The notes: generated from the sequence alone by a model not told the origin. DNA of 64,000 nt from Ruminococcoides sp052118065 (GCA_052118065.1 JBQKHY010000011.1:10676-74675), one strand, 5' to 3'. Positions 50,703 through 59,251 are shown, counted from the first letter of the stretch. A program made the numbers and translations.

Positions 50703-52616
50703 ATGGGTGAACAGAATAACCAGAACAAGAACAACGGTGGTGACCTATTAAAGGTTCGCCGTGACAAGTTAGCAGAACTACAGGCTGCTGGTAACGACCC
50801 TTATATGGTCAATACTTCAGCCAGAGATACACTAAACAAAGATATTTCAGATAACTTTGAAAAATACGAAAACCAGACAGTAACAATTGCCGGTAGAATT
50901 ATGTCTAAGCGTGGCAAGGGTAAGGTTATGTTTATGGATGTATATGACCGTACAGGCAAAATGCAGGTTTTCGCAAAGTTTGATGACCTTGGCGAAGAAA
51001 CATACAAAGGTCTTAAAAAGTGGGATATTGGCGATATTATGGAATGTACAGGCTTTGTTTTCAAAACAAAGATGGGCGAAGTTTCTGTTCACGCAACAGG
51101 TGTTAAGCTTCTTTCAAAGTCACTTCTTCCACTACCTGAAAAGTATCATGGTCTAAAGGATGTTGACCTAAGATACCGTCAGCGTGAAGTTGACCTAATT
51201 ATGAATCCTGAAGTTAAGGAAACATTTATCAAGAGAGGCAAGATTGTTTCTACTATTCGTAACATTATGGATAGCAAGGGATTTGTTGAAATTGAAACTC
51301 CAACACTAAACACAATTCCGGGTGGTGCATCAGCAAGACCATTCGTTACTCACCATAACACACTTGACATTGATATGTATATGAGAATTGCAACAGAAAT
51401 TCCTCTAAAAAGACTTATCATCGGTGGTATGGAAAGAGTTTATGAAATCGGTAGAATTTTCCGTAACGAAGGTATGGACCCTAGACATAATCCTGAATTT
51501 ACTACTATCGAACTATATCAGGCATATACAGACTATAACGGTATGATGGATATTACCGAAGAACTTATCAACAAGTCTTGTATGGCTGTTAACGGTACAG
51601 AAGATATTACATACGGTGATTATGAAATTTCTCTAAAAGCTCCATTTAAGAGAATTACAATGATTGATGCAGTTAAAGAACAGACCGGCGTTGACTTTGG
51701 TGAATTTATGGGCGACACAGAAAAGGCTAAGGAAGTTGCAAAGGAACTTAAGCTGGAGGTTAAGCCAACTGATACTTGGGGTAATGTTCTTGCTGAAGCA
51801 TTTGATGAATATGTAGAAGATAAGCTAATTCAGCCTACATTCGTTATTGATTATCCGGTAGAAATTTCTCCTTTAACAAAGAGAAAGAAAGATAACCCAC
51901 TACTAGTAGAAAGATTTGAAATTTTCGTAGCAGGTGGTGAACTTGCTAATGCATATACAGAACTTAATGACCCTATTGACCAGAGAGGTCGTTTTGAACA
52001 TCAGATGATGCTTCGTGAAAACGGTGACGAAGAAGCTAATATGATTGATGAAGACTTCCTAACTGCTATGGAATACGGTATGCCTCCAACAGGTGGTATG
52101 GGTATGGGTATTGACAGACTTGTTATGCTACTAACTAACTCACAGACAATTCGTGATGTTATTGCATTCCCAACAATGAAGCCTGTAGGTGCATCAAAAT
52201 CTGCTAACAAGCCGGTTGCTGAACCTAAGGAAGAAAAAATTGACTTCTCTAAGGTAGAGGTTGAACCACTGTTTAAGGATTTTGTTGACTTTGATACATT
52301 CAGTAAGTCTGACTTTAGAGCAGTAAAGGTTAAGGAATGTACAGCAGTTCCTAAGTCAAAGAAACTTCTACAGTTTACTCTTGATGACGGTACAGGGGAA
52401 GACCGTACAATCCTAAGTGGTATCCACGCTTATTATGAACCTGAAGAACTAGTAGGCAAAACACTTATTGCTATTACTAACCTACCACCAAGAGCAATGA
52501 TGGGTATTGAGTCTTGTGGTATGCTACTTTCTGCCGTTCATGAAGAAGAAGGAGAAGAAAAACTTCACCTACTAATGGTTGATAACCATATCCCTGCAGG
52601 TGCAAAGCTCTATTAA
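50703..52616 (+). CDS. lysS: Lysyl-tRNA synthetase (class II) with C-terminal tRNA-binding domain
   Basis: 637 residues; ordinary bacterial LysRS is about 490-510. Anticodon-binding OB domain (about 60-160: VTIAGRIMSKRGKGKVMFMDVYD), class II catalytic core with motif 2 FRNEGMDPRHNPEFTTIELYQAY and motif 3 GGMGMGIDRLVMLLT (about 460-475). After a linker (SANKPVAEPKEEK), residues about 530-637 form a Trbp111/EMAPII-like domain (DFRAVKVKECTAVPKSKKLLQFTLDDG, ITNLPPRAMMGIESCGMLLSA), as found at the end of MetRS. It charges tRNA-Lys, and the extra domain should raise general tRNA affinity. Confidence 0.96.
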   Translation: MGEQNNQNKNNGGDLLKVRRDKLAELQAAGNDPYMVNTSARDTLNKDISDNFEKYENQTVTIAGRIMSKRGKGKVMFMDVYDRTGKMQVFAKFDDLGEETYKGLKKWDIGDIMECTGFVFKTKMGEVSVHATGVKLLSKSLLPLPEKYHGLKDVDLRYRQREVDLIMNPEVKETFIKRGKIVSTIRNIMDSKGFVEIETPTLNTIPGGASARPFVTHHNTLDIDMYMRIATEIPLKRLIIGGMERVYEIGRIFRNEGMDPRHNPEFTTIELYQAYTDYNGMMDITEELINKSCMAVNGTEDITYGDYEISLKAPFKRITMIDAVKEQTGVDFGEFMGDTEKAKEVAKELKLEVKPTDTWGNVLAEAFDEYVEDKLIQPTFVIDYPVEISPLTKRKKDNPLLVERFEIFVAGGELANAYTELNDPIDQRGRFEHQMMLRENGDEEANMIDEDFLTAMEYGMPPTGGMGMGIDRLVMLLTNSQTIRDVIAFPTMKPVGASKSANKPVAEPKEEKIDFSKVEVEPLFKDFVDFDTFSKSDFRAVKVKECTAVPKSKKLLQFTLDDGTGEDRTILSGIHAYYEPEELVGKTLIAITNLPPRAMMGIESCGMLLSAVHEEEGEEKLHLLMVDNHIPAGAKLY

Positions 52617-52633
52617 TTTTTAATATTTAATTC

Positions 52634-52674
52634 AAAGGGCAATTTCTATATTTTGTATAGAGATTGCCTTTTAT
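52634..52674 (+). terminator. lysS terminator
   Basis: AAAGGGCAATTTCTATA (52634-52650) pairs with TATAGAGATTGCCTTTT (G-U pairs), loop TTTTG, T-rich end. Confidence 0.85.
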
Positions 52675-52764
52675 TATATATGAATTTATATAATTGTTCT
52701 ATAAAAGAATTAAATGGTAGATTGATTTATGTTATAATATTGTAGATTTTTAAGGAGTTTTATT

Positions 52765-53580
52765 ATGGATGAACATAAGAAAAAAGAAATAGAAGTTGTT
52801 GTTGATACTGCAATATCAGCTTTTGCTGAAGGATTGATAAGTCGTTATACTGCTGAAGTTGATGACGAAAAAGGTGTAATAAACATGAAAAAGAACAACT
52901 GTTTTATAGCAGAGCTTGGAGAGGAGTTTATGTTCTATTCTGCTTTTGTGAGATCTTTTGATTCTTCTTTTGGCAATGTATTAGAAAAAATGGGTAATAA
53001 TATTGCAAAATTATCATATGAAGTACGCAATAATATCAATTCTTTTATATTACCTGATCAAGTTAGTCGTATATCTAATATTTTAGATAATTATGTTGAT
53101 CATGTAACTATGCCTAGTATTGATCATTACTCTACATATTCATCAATATATCCAAGAGATATTACTAGTTATAAAAGATCACATGTTACCGACAATTATT
53201 TTTATTGTAGTGAGAAAAACGAACATTATCTTATTGAGTTAAAGGCATCAGGTGATTTGGATAATAAAAAATCAAGAGCAGAGAAAAATGCTTTATTAGA
53301 AGAGTATTTTTTATTGAAGAATGAACTTAAAGACGATGAAACAGCTAAAGTTAAAATATTTTTTGGTACTGCTTATAATAAATTTGGTGAAGGTAAAGTT
53401 TGGAAGCAAGAAAGAGTTAAGCAATTTTTTGCAGAGGATGAATTACTAATTGGCAGAGATTATTGGAATTTTGTTTGTGATGATGAAGATGGTTTCAATG
53501 TTATGTTTGAACAGTACAAAAAATCTGCAGAGAAAATTAAAGAGGCTTTAACAAAAATAAAGGATATGTATTTTGTATGA
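52765..53580 (+). CDS. Type II restriction endonuclease, TdeIII-like
   Basis: 271 residues. PD-(D/E)xK-type core: a preceding Asp (TDNYFYCSEKNEH) and HYLIELKASGDLDNKKSRAEKNALLEEY at about 150-180, with the ExK in IELKA. The GDLDNKK...EKNALLEEY block is what I associate with the TdeIII/MjaII restriction family, whose known members cut GGNCC; specificity here is unproven. The gene overlaps the methyltransferase by 4 bp. It is visibly more AT-rich than its neighbours, with ATA and TTA codons frequent, which suggests acquisition by transfer. AAGGAG before the start. Confidence 0.7.
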   Translation: MDEHKKKEIEVVVDTAISAFAEGLISRYTAEVDDEKGVINMKKNNCFIAELGEEFMFYSAFVRSFDSSFGNVLEKMGNNIAKLSYEVRNNINSFILPDQVSRISNILDNYVDHVTMPSIDHYSTYSSIYPRDITSYKRSHVTDNYFYCSEKNEHYLIELKASGDLDNKKSRAEKNALLEEYFLLKNELKDDETAKVKIFFGTAYNKFGEGKVWKQERVKQFFAEDELLIGRDYWNFVCDDEDGFNVMFEQYKKSAEKIKEALTKIKDMYFV

Positions 53581-54314
53581 TTGATGTTAATGATATAAAA
53601 GATTATTTACTAATAAACGATGATTGCTTCTCAGTTTTGAAAAATATACCAGATCATTCTGTTGATTTGATTTTGACTGATCCACCATATAACATAGCTA
53701 AATATAGCACAGGTAATATGAAATTTAATTGGAGAAGTGAAATTAATAACGATTTAGCTGAATGGGATTTATCAGAACTAAATCCTAAAGATTTAATTGG
53801 GGAATTTAAAAGGGTATTAAAGCCAAATGGTAATATTTTCATATTTTGTTCTTATAATATTATAGGTGAATATCACAAGGTCTTTGATCCTGAATTTGAC
53901 ACATTTCAATTTATGGTATGGCATAAAACAAACCCTGTTCCTAATTTTAGAAAATCATCTTTTTTAAATAGTTGTGAATTAATTGTTAGTTGTTGGAATA
54001 AGGGGCATACTTGGAATTTTACAAATCAAAGGGATATGCATAATTTTATTGAAAACAGTATCTGTATGGGTTCTGAGAGAGTAAAAAATAAAGATGGGAA
54101 AAGTCTACATCCAACACAAAAGCCTGTAGCTATTCTTGAAAAAATAGTTAAAATCGCTTCTAATGAAAATGATTTAGTACTAGATTGCTTTAATGGGGTT
54201 GGAAGTACAGGTGTTGCTTCTTTAAAAAATAATCGCAGATACTTAGGTATTGAAATAGATAAAACTTATATGGATGCAACTGAGCAACGATTAAAGATTT
54301 ATAAAAAAAAATAA
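53577..54314 (+). CDS. DNA methyltransferase (N6-adenine or N4-cytosine, beta-class order)
   Basis: 245 residues. Catalytic motif IV DLILTDPPYNI comes first (about residue 31); the SAM-binding motif I, LVLDCFNGVGSTGVASL, is near residue 203, which is the beta-class order. HPTQKPVAILEKIVKIA precedes it. It modifies DNA to protect against the nuclease encoded immediately upstream; ATGA overlap of stop and start indicates coupling. Base composition is AT-rich like the nuclease gene. The modified base cannot be fixed from sequence alone. Confidence 0.88.
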   Translation: MIDVNDIKDYLLINDDCFSVLKNIPDHSVDLILTDPPYNIAKYSTGNMKFNWRSEINNDLAEWDLSELNPKDLIGEFKRVLKPNGNIFIFCSYNIIGEYHKVFDPEFDTFQFMVWHKTNPVPNFRKSSFLNSCELIVSCWNKGHTWNFTNQRDMHNFIENSICMGSERVKNKDGKSLHPTQKPVAILEKIVKIASNENDLVLDCFNGVGSTGVASLKNNRRYLGIEIDKTYMDATEQRLKIYKKK

Positions 54315-54327
54315 TTTAGTGTATGTT

Positions 54328-54370
54328 GCCCTTTGAGAAAGGAGAAATCCTTTTCTCAAAGGGCTTTGTT
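54328..54370 (+). terminator. Terminator of the restriction-modification pair
   Basis: GCCCTTTGAGAAAGGA (54328-54343) pairs with TCCTTTTCTCAAAGGGC (54348-54364), one bulged base, loop GAAA, T-rich tail. Confidence 0.9.
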
Positions 54371-54432
54371 ATATCTTTCATATTTAATTGACTTTGATTA
54401 AGTGTTGATATACTTCAAAAGTTCAATTTTGA

Positions 54433-54474
54433 AATTAATATCGCTGTGAAAAAAATTAATATCGATGTGAAAAA
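54433..54474 (+). repeat. 21-bp direct repeat upstream of the lipoprotein promoter
   Basis: Two tandem copies of AATTAATATCGnTGTGAAAAA with one internal difference (C or A), ending 8 bp before the -35 box. An activator or repressor site is possible. Confidence 0.6.
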
Positions 54475-54482
54475 AATATTTA

Positions 54483-54511
54483 TTGACAAAATTCAATGTA
54501 TATGTTACCAT
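54483..54511 (+). promoter_or_regulatory. Promoter of the lipoprotein gene
   Basis: TTGACA 54483-54488, 17 bp, TACCAT 54506-54511 with TGn. A leader of about 140 nt follows, in which I recognise no known element. Confidence 0.6.
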
Positions 54512-54657
54512 AAAGATGTAAAAACTATACGAAACACTAAATGTGAACTAAAACGATATTTTATAAATAAAGTGTGCTGCATAGAAAAACCATAACAATG
54601 AAGATTACATTATAAAATAATTAATGAAACAAAGGGCTATAAAGGAGGAATTTAATT

Positions 54658-55413
54658 ATGAAAAAAGCATTTTTATTATTCCTTGTGTTGATAATAACTT
54701 GTGTTACTATAACGGGTTGTAAAGATTCTTCAAATAACACAAGTTCTTCAAGTGGTGCAAACAATTCAAGTAATACAATTACTTCAAGTAGTTCAAAAAA
54801 TGCAAATGTTGGAATGATAAGGGACTTATCTGTGGATTTGGAAAGGAAGTATAGTATTCCTAATTCTGACAGTAATGTGTTAGAAGTTGTTTCAAAAACT
54901 GATGAAGTTTATCAGAATGACCTAAATGAACTAATATCAGTATCAGATGATGTTATTCGTGGAACAATTCAAAATGTGTCTTACACTAGCTATGAAGGTG
55001 TTGCTTGGACAAAATCTGATGTCTTGATAACAGATACATTTAAAGGTAATTTGAAAAAAGGAGATGTAATATCAGTGTTTACTTTGGGTGGATATATTCC
55101 ACTTAGTGAGCATATTAAAGGACACAATGACGCATTTCGTTTCAAAGATTTAAGTGCAAAGAAAATTAAAACAACTTTCCTTAAAGAAACAATTGACGGT
55201 GAAAAACCAATTAAAAAGTCTGATGATTTGATATTGTGTGTAGTTAAAACTCCTAAGGATAGCCCATTACCAAAGGGTGCATATGAGCGAGTTTCTTATT
55301 CAGGGCAGTTATATGCCGAGAACAACAAAGAATTTGTTCAAATGATTACCGATAGTTCCCACAAAACAGTGAAAACTTATTCCTATGACGATATTAAAAA
55401 AATGACAGAATAG
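54658..55413 (+). CDS. Lipoprotein of unknown function
   Basis: 251 residues. Signal with lipobox MKKAFLLFLVLIITCVTITGC, cleavage before Cys21. Then a Ser/Asn-rich spacer (about 22-55), a usual tether of Gram-positive lipoproteins. The folded part (about 60-251) includes DDVIRGTIQNVSYTSYEGVAWTKSDVLITDTFKGNLKKGDVISVFTLGGYIP, the kind of beta-rich domain seen in exported proteins of unknown role. GGAGGAA before the start. It follows the restriction-modification pair but has its own promoter and terminator. Confidence 0.75.
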   Translation: MKKAFLLFLVLIITCVTITGCKDSSNNTSSSSGANNSSNTITSSSSKNANVGMIRDLSVDLERKYSIPNSDSNVLEVVSKTDEVYQNDLNELISVSDDVIRGTIQNVSYTSYEGVAWTKSDVLITDTFKGNLKKGDVISVFTLGGYIPLSEHIKGHNDAFRFKDLSAKKIKTTFLKETIDGEKPIKKSDDLILCVVKTPKDSPLPKGAYERVSYSGQLYAENNKEFVQMITDSSHKTVKTYSYDDIKKMTE

Positions 55414-55424
55414 AACAAATAATA

Positions 55425-55463
55425 AAAACCCTTTGAAGAATTAAAATTTTCAGAGGGTTTTAA
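55425..55463 (+). terminator. Lipoprotein gene terminator
   Basis: AAAAACCCTTTGA pairs with TTCAGAGGGTTTT across 55425-55461, followed by AATTAT. Confidence 0.7.
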
Positions 55464-55561
55464 TTATATATTGATTTATTAAATCAAATGTGTAAAATGA
55501 ATATGTAATTGAAATGGGTAGTTCGGTTATGAATTATCCTTTATTTTATAAAGAGGTTGTT

Positions 55562-56050
55562 ATGATTAGAAAAGCAGTAGTAGAGGATTTACCTTATATT
55601 AAGGAAATTTATAATGATGCAGTTCGCAATTCAACTGCAACATTTGATATTACAGAAAAAGGTGATGACTTTTTCAGGACTATGTATGATGAACATAGTG
55701 GCAAGAGAATTTTTTATGTTTATGAAAAAGATAACAAAGCAGTTGCTTATGTTACACTTTCAAAATTCAGCCATAGAGATGCTTACGATACAACAGTAGA
55801 ACTTTCTGTTTATGTTAATAAAGATTATAGACATCAGTATATTGCCACAGAATTAATGGAATTTGCCATTAACTTTGCAAAAGAATGTAATGACATATAT
55901 ATAATAGTTTCCCTGATTACAGATGAAAATACGGAAAGTATCCACTTGCATAAGAAGTATGGCTTTCAGTTTTGTGGCAAAATCAAAAAAGCCGGTGTAA
56001 AATTTAATCGTGACCTTAATGTTGATATTTATCAGTTGATATTTAAATAA
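55562..56050 (+). CDS. GNAT acetyltransferase, phosphinothricin-acetyltransferase-like
   Basis: 162 residues from ATG 55562 (AAAGAGG); the frame from 55514 has no site. Opening MIRKAVVEDLPYIKEIYNDAVRNSTATFD and the ELSVYVNKDYRHQYIATELMEFAI acetyl-CoA motif (the usual RxxG is RHQYI here) with a late SIHLHKKYGFQFCGKIKKAG match the PAT/YncA subgroup, which acetylates amino-acid-like amines. The glycine of the acetyl-CoA loop is replaced, so binding may be altered. Substrate unknown. Confidence 0.78.
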   Translation: MIRKAVVEDLPYIKEIYNDAVRNSTATFDITEKGDDFFRTMYDEHSGKRIFYVYEKDNKAVAYVTLSKFSHRDAYDTTVELSVYVNKDYRHQYIATELMEFAINFAKECNDIYIIVSLITDENTESIHLHKKYGFQFCGKIKKAGVKFNRDLNVDIYQLIFK

Positions 56051-56093
56051 AAATCTCATTTTGGAAAAAGAAAAAATCTCATTTTGGAAAAAG
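56051..56093 (+). repeat. 23-bp tandem duplication before ilvD
   Basis: AAATCTCATTTTGGAAAAAG at 56051-56070 recurs exactly at 56074-56093, directly upstream of the ilvD promoter. Confidence 0.7.
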
Positions 56094-56100
56094 AAGATAA

Positions 56101-56129
56101 TTGAAATTATATTTATAATATGATAGAAT
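56101..56129 (+). promoter_or_regulatory. ilvD promoter
   Basis: TTGAAA 56101-56106, 17 bp, TAGAAT 56124-56129 with extended TGA. The leader of about 110 nt shows no T-box motif. Confidence 0.65.
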
Positions 56130-56245
56130 ACATATGTATAGTACCTATTGTTGGATAGAGTATGATTTTTGAATTGAAAAGCAAAATATTCATACAAAAC
56201 TTTAGATGTACATAAAGATAAATTTTTATATAAAGAAGGTATATT

Positions 56246-57901
56246 ATGCGTTCAGATTTAATTAAGAAAGGCCCTACAAGAGCACCTCACCGTTCTCTTC
56301 TAAAGGCTATGGGTATTACAGAAAGTGAAATGAAAAAGCCTTTCGTTGCAGTTGTTTCAGCTAAGAGTGACTATATTCCGGGTCACAAGCACTTAGATGA
56401 TATTGCTGAAGAAGTAAAGGCAGGTATTCGTAATGCCGGTGGTGTTCCATTTGAATTTAACACAATCGGTGTTTGTGATGGTATTGCAATGAACCATAAG
56501 GGTATGAAGTATTCTCTATGCTCAAGAGAAATCATTGCTGACTCAATTGAAATTATGCTAACTGCTCATCCACTTGATGCAGTTGTATTTATTCCTAACT
56601 GTGACAAGATTGTTCCGGGTATGCTTATTGCTGCTTGTAGAATGAATCTACCATCAGTTTTCGTTAGTGGTGGTCCAATGCTACCCGGTGAAAAAGATGG
56701 TGTTAGATACGGTCTATCCGAAATGTTCGAGTATGTTGGTGCTTGTGCTAGTGGTAAGATTACAGAAAAAGAACTTGCTGAGTATGAAGACAGTTGTTGT
56801 CCAACTTGTGGTTCTTGTTCAGGTATGTACACAGCCAACTCAATGAACTGTCTAACAGAAGCTATCGGTATGGGTCTACCATTTAACGGTACTATTCCGG
56901 CAGTATATGCCGGTCGTAGAAGACTTGCTAAGACTGCCGGTGAAAGAGTTATGTACCTACTAGAAAATGACATTAGACCAAAGGATATTATCACAAAGGA
57001 AAGTTTTGAAAATGCTCTAACTTGTGAAATGGCTCTTGGTTGTTCTTCAAATACAGTTCTTCATCTACTTGCTATTGCTTATGAGGCTGATATTCCTGTA
57101 AACATTGAAGTAATTGACGAGATTTCTAAGAAAACTCCTCAGATTTGTAAGCTAAACCCAGCAGGTAAAATCTTCATTACTGACCTTAACGAAAAGGGTG
57201 GTATCCCTGCAGTTATGAAGGAACTTTCTAAGAAGGGTATCATCAACACAGATTGCCTAACTGTTATGGGTACTGTTGGTGACAGAATTGCTAATGCTAA
57301 GGATGCTGACGGTGAAATTATCCACACAGTAGATAATCCACTTCGTCAAGACGGTGGTATTGCTATCCTAAAGGGTAACCTTGCTCCTGAAGGTGCAGTT
57401 GTTAAACAGGGTGCAGTTGCTCCTGAAATGATGCAACACACAGGTCCTGCAAGAGTATTCAACAGTGAAGAAGAAGCAAATGACGCTATCCTAGCAGGTA
57501 AGATTGTTGCCGGTGATGTTGTTGTTATCCGTTACGAAGGTCCTAAGGGTGGTCCGGGTATGAGAGAAATGCTTTCTCCTACATCTGCTATTGCCGGTGC
57601 CGGTCTGGATAAGGAAGTTGCTCTTATTACTGACGGTCGTTTCTCAGGTGCTACAAGAGGTGCATCAATCGGTCATATTTGTCCTGAGGCTGCTGCCGGT
57701 GGACTTATCGGTCTTGTTGAAGAGGGCGATTCAATCACAGTTGATATTACAAACAGAACTTTAACTCTAAATGTTGCTGATGATGTTCTTGCTGAAAGAA
57801 AGAAGAACTTTAAAATGCCTGAAAAGGAACTTTCAGGTTACCTAAAGAGATATTCAAAGCTAGTTACTTCTGCATCTCAGGGTGCTGTTTTTGAAAAGTA
57901 A
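56246..57901 (+). CDS. ilvD: Dihydroxy-acid dehydratase
   Basis: 551 residues. Iron-sulfur cysteine motifs FIPNCDKIVPGM and CCPTCGSCSGMYTANSMNC, ALGCSSNTVLHLLA, and the C-terminal VALITDGRFSGATRGASIGHICPEAA. It dehydrates dihydroxyisovalerate and dihydroxymethylvalerate in valine and isoleucine synthesis. No other ilv or leu genes are in the window, so it stands alone here. Own promoter and strong terminator; codon use suggests high expression. GAAGG before the start. Confidence 0.97.
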   Translation: MRSDLIKKGPTRAPHRSLLKAMGITESEMKKPFVAVVSAKSDYIPGHKHLDDIAEEVKAGIRNAGGVPFEFNTIGVCDGIAMNHKGMKYSLCSREIIADSIEIMLTAHPLDAVVFIPNCDKIVPGMLIAACRMNLPSVFVSGGPMLPGEKDGVRYGLSEMFEYVGACASGKITEKELAEYEDSCCPTCGSCSGMYTANSMNCLTEAIGMGLPFNGTIPAVYAGRRRLAKTAGERVMYLLENDIRPKDIITKESFENALTCEMALGCSSNTVLHLLAIAYEADIPVNIEVIDEISKKTPQICKLNPAGKIFITDLNEKGGIPAVMKELSKKGIINTDCLTVMGTVGDRIANAKDADGEIIHTVDNPLRQDGGIAILKGNLAPEGAVVKQGAVAPEMMQHTGPARVFNSEEEANDAILAGKIVAGDVVVIRYEGPKGGPGMREMLSPTSAIAGAGLDKEVALITDGRFSGATRGASIGHICPEAAAGGLIGLVEEGDSITVDITNRTLTLNVADDVLAERKKNFKMPEKELSGYLKRYSKLVTSASQGAVFEK

Positions 57902-57955
57902 TTTTAGTTTGAATTGACGATTTCTATTTTTAATCAGTATTTAACTTAATAAATT

Positions 57956-57988
57956 ATGACCACTTACAATTGTAAGTGGTCATTTTTG
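57956..57988 (+). terminator. ilvD terminator
   Basis: ATGACCACTTACAA pairs with TTGTAAGTGGTCAT (57956-57983), a perfect palindrome, followed by TTTTG. Confidence 0.9.
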
Positions 57989-58105
57989 TTATGAGCAACT
58001 TTATAAGTTTATATATTTTGTTTGCTAGTTAGATAAATTAGGGTTTGTAGAGTTAGAATTCACCTTGTTTTGGGGTAGATATTTAGAATTAGCAGAGACT
58101 AACCA

Positions 58106-58153
58106 GCCTCCCTTGTGTAAAGGGAGGGGGACCACGAAGTGGTGGAAGGATTG
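58106..58153 (+). repeat. Dispersed element, type GCCTCCC...GGATTG, copy A
   Basis: 48 bp, identical base for base to 58808-58855. Contains two palindromes: CCTCCCTT/AAGGGAGG around GTGT, and ACCACGAAGTGGT. Confidence 0.85.
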
Positions 58154-58202
58154 TTTTGGTAGGCACTTTAGATTATATAAGATTTATTCGATATATGATT
58201 TA

Positions 58203-58225
58203 GGGAACGAACACTGTTCGTTCCT
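58203..58225 (+). repeat. Variant REP-like palindrome
   Basis: GGAACGAACA, C, TGTTCGTTCC: 10-bp arms (58204-58224), preceded by TTAG instead of GTAG. A diverged relative of the GGGCGAAC type. Confidence 0.5.
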
Positions 58226-58288
58226 ATATTTATAGATAACTTTTATCTAATCGTACACATCTTATTTAGAGAGCACAATCTACCGTGA

Positions 58289-58337
58289 CAATCCCTCTGT
58301 CAGCTATCGCTGACATCTCCCTTTACACAAGGGAGAC
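58289..58337 (-). repeat. Dispersed element, inverted
   Basis: Begins CAATCCCTC and ends TTTACACAAGGGAG, the reverse complement of the copy A ends. The centre is TGTCAGCTATCGCTGACA. Confidence 0.7.
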
Positions 58338-58405
58338 TGGCGAATATGTATAAATTTAGGGTAACTACATAGGACAAAATTACAACAAACTTTTGGCTCA
58401 CAGTC

Positions 58406-58429
58406 GTAAGGGCGAACATCGTTTGCCCG
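58406..58429 (+). repeat. REP-like palindrome, diverged GGGCGAAC type
   Basis: Foot GTAA, then GGGCGAACATCGTTTGCCC (58410-58428), one arm base changed, closing G. Confidence 0.7.
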
Positions 58430-58530
58430 TTTAATAGTAAAATGTTTTATACAATTTTGTCCTATGTAGGAACTAAAAATTATCACTTGCTACATAGGGC
58501 AAAGTTCCTATATAAAGGATAGTTTGTAAC

Positions 58531-58554
58531 GGGACATCAATGATGTCCCCTACA
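58531..58554 (-). repeat. REP-like palindrome, GGGACATC type, inverted
   Basis: GGGACATCAATGATGTCCC (58531-58549) then CTACA; identical to 16932-16955. Pairs head-to-head with 58406 at about the same distance as the pair at 16806/16931. Confidence 0.8.
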
Positions 58555-58643
58555 ACTGTAACTCATAATGTTCATTGTATTTTATAGTTAGAAATAAAGG
58601 AAAGTTTCTTCTATGATGATATTTTAAACAAGTTTAAAATATC

Positions 58644-58720
58644 AACCACTCCTTCAGTCATTCTTTAAAAGGTGAATTGCTTTGCAATTCACGAATGACA
58701 GCTCCCTCAGCGAGGGAGCC
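58644..58720. repeat. Dispersed inverted-repeat element, long type
   Basis: Begins CAACCACTCCTTCAGTCATTC, has the internal pair TGAATTGC/GCAATTCA and CAGTCATTC/GAATGACAG, and ends GCTCCCTCAGCGAGGGAGCC. Resembles 16469-16549. Confidence 0.7.
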
Positions 58721-58807
58721 TTTGTCTTTACCATAATTTATACTAATTTATAAAGTCTGTACTATTTAAAAATTGCGTACTTATTTTAGATTTGTACAAA
58801 CTATTTT

Positions 58808-58855
58808 GCCTCCCTTGTGTAAAGGGAGGGGGACCACGAAGTGGTGGAAGGATTG
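58808..58855 (+). repeat. Dispersed element, copy B
   Basis: 48 bp identical to 58106-58153; 654 bp apart in the same orientation. Confidence 0.85.
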
Positions 58856-58958
58856 TCTAGTAGGTAGTAATAGATAGATAAAATTTAGATAGTAAAACAA
58901 AACCTATAATTATATCTATCGAATAAAATTGATATAGTAAAAAAAGTGTGTACCATAA

Positions 58959-59038
58959 CAATCCCTCAGTCGCTCTTTAAGAGTAAATTGTCATTCTTCC
59001 AATTTACGAGCGACTAGCTCACTTTACACAAGGGAGCC
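58959..59038. repeat. Dispersed inverted-repeat element, long type
   Basis: Begins CAATCCCTCAGTCGCTC, has internal GTAAATTG/CAATTTAC and GTCGCTC/GAGCGAC pairs, and ends TTTACACAAGGGAGCC. Confidence 0.7.
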
Positions 59039-59251
59039 TTATTTGCTGAAAATTAACACTTTGTACTTATCCCCACAAACCCTAATTTATAGAAATAATT
59101 ATCGAATCACACAATGAAATTTACCTCTATGTACAAACAGAATTAAAAAAACAAAATTGAAAAAACAAATTTATTTTATAAAGAATAACTTATAATAATG
59201 TATAGTTACTAACATTTCCTTTCTATATGTGGAAAAGTAAATAGGCATAAG

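Larger units (their letters stand above)
57989..59250. other. Gene-free, repeat-rich region
   Basis: About 1.26 kb without a supportable gene. It holds five dispersed inverted-repeat elements (58106-58153, 58289-58337, 58644-58720, 58808-58855, 58959-59038) and REP-like palindromes (58201-58225, 58406-58429, 58531-58554). A 60-codon minus-strand frame at 58304-58486 crosses these repeats and is not a gene. Confidence 0.75.

Noticed and set aside
52765..53580. Avoidance of GGNCC in the window as evidence for the nuclease specificity
   Set aside because: GGACC and GGTCC occur repeatedly in genes and in one REP type, so no avoidance is visible by eye; the specificity remains open.
56130..56245. 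T-box or other amino-acid riboswitch before ilvD
   Set aside because: No T-box antiterminator signature and no terminator in the leader.
58304..58486. 60-codon minus-strand open frame
   Set aside because: It spans an inverted-repeat element and a REP-like palindrome and has no ribosome binding site.
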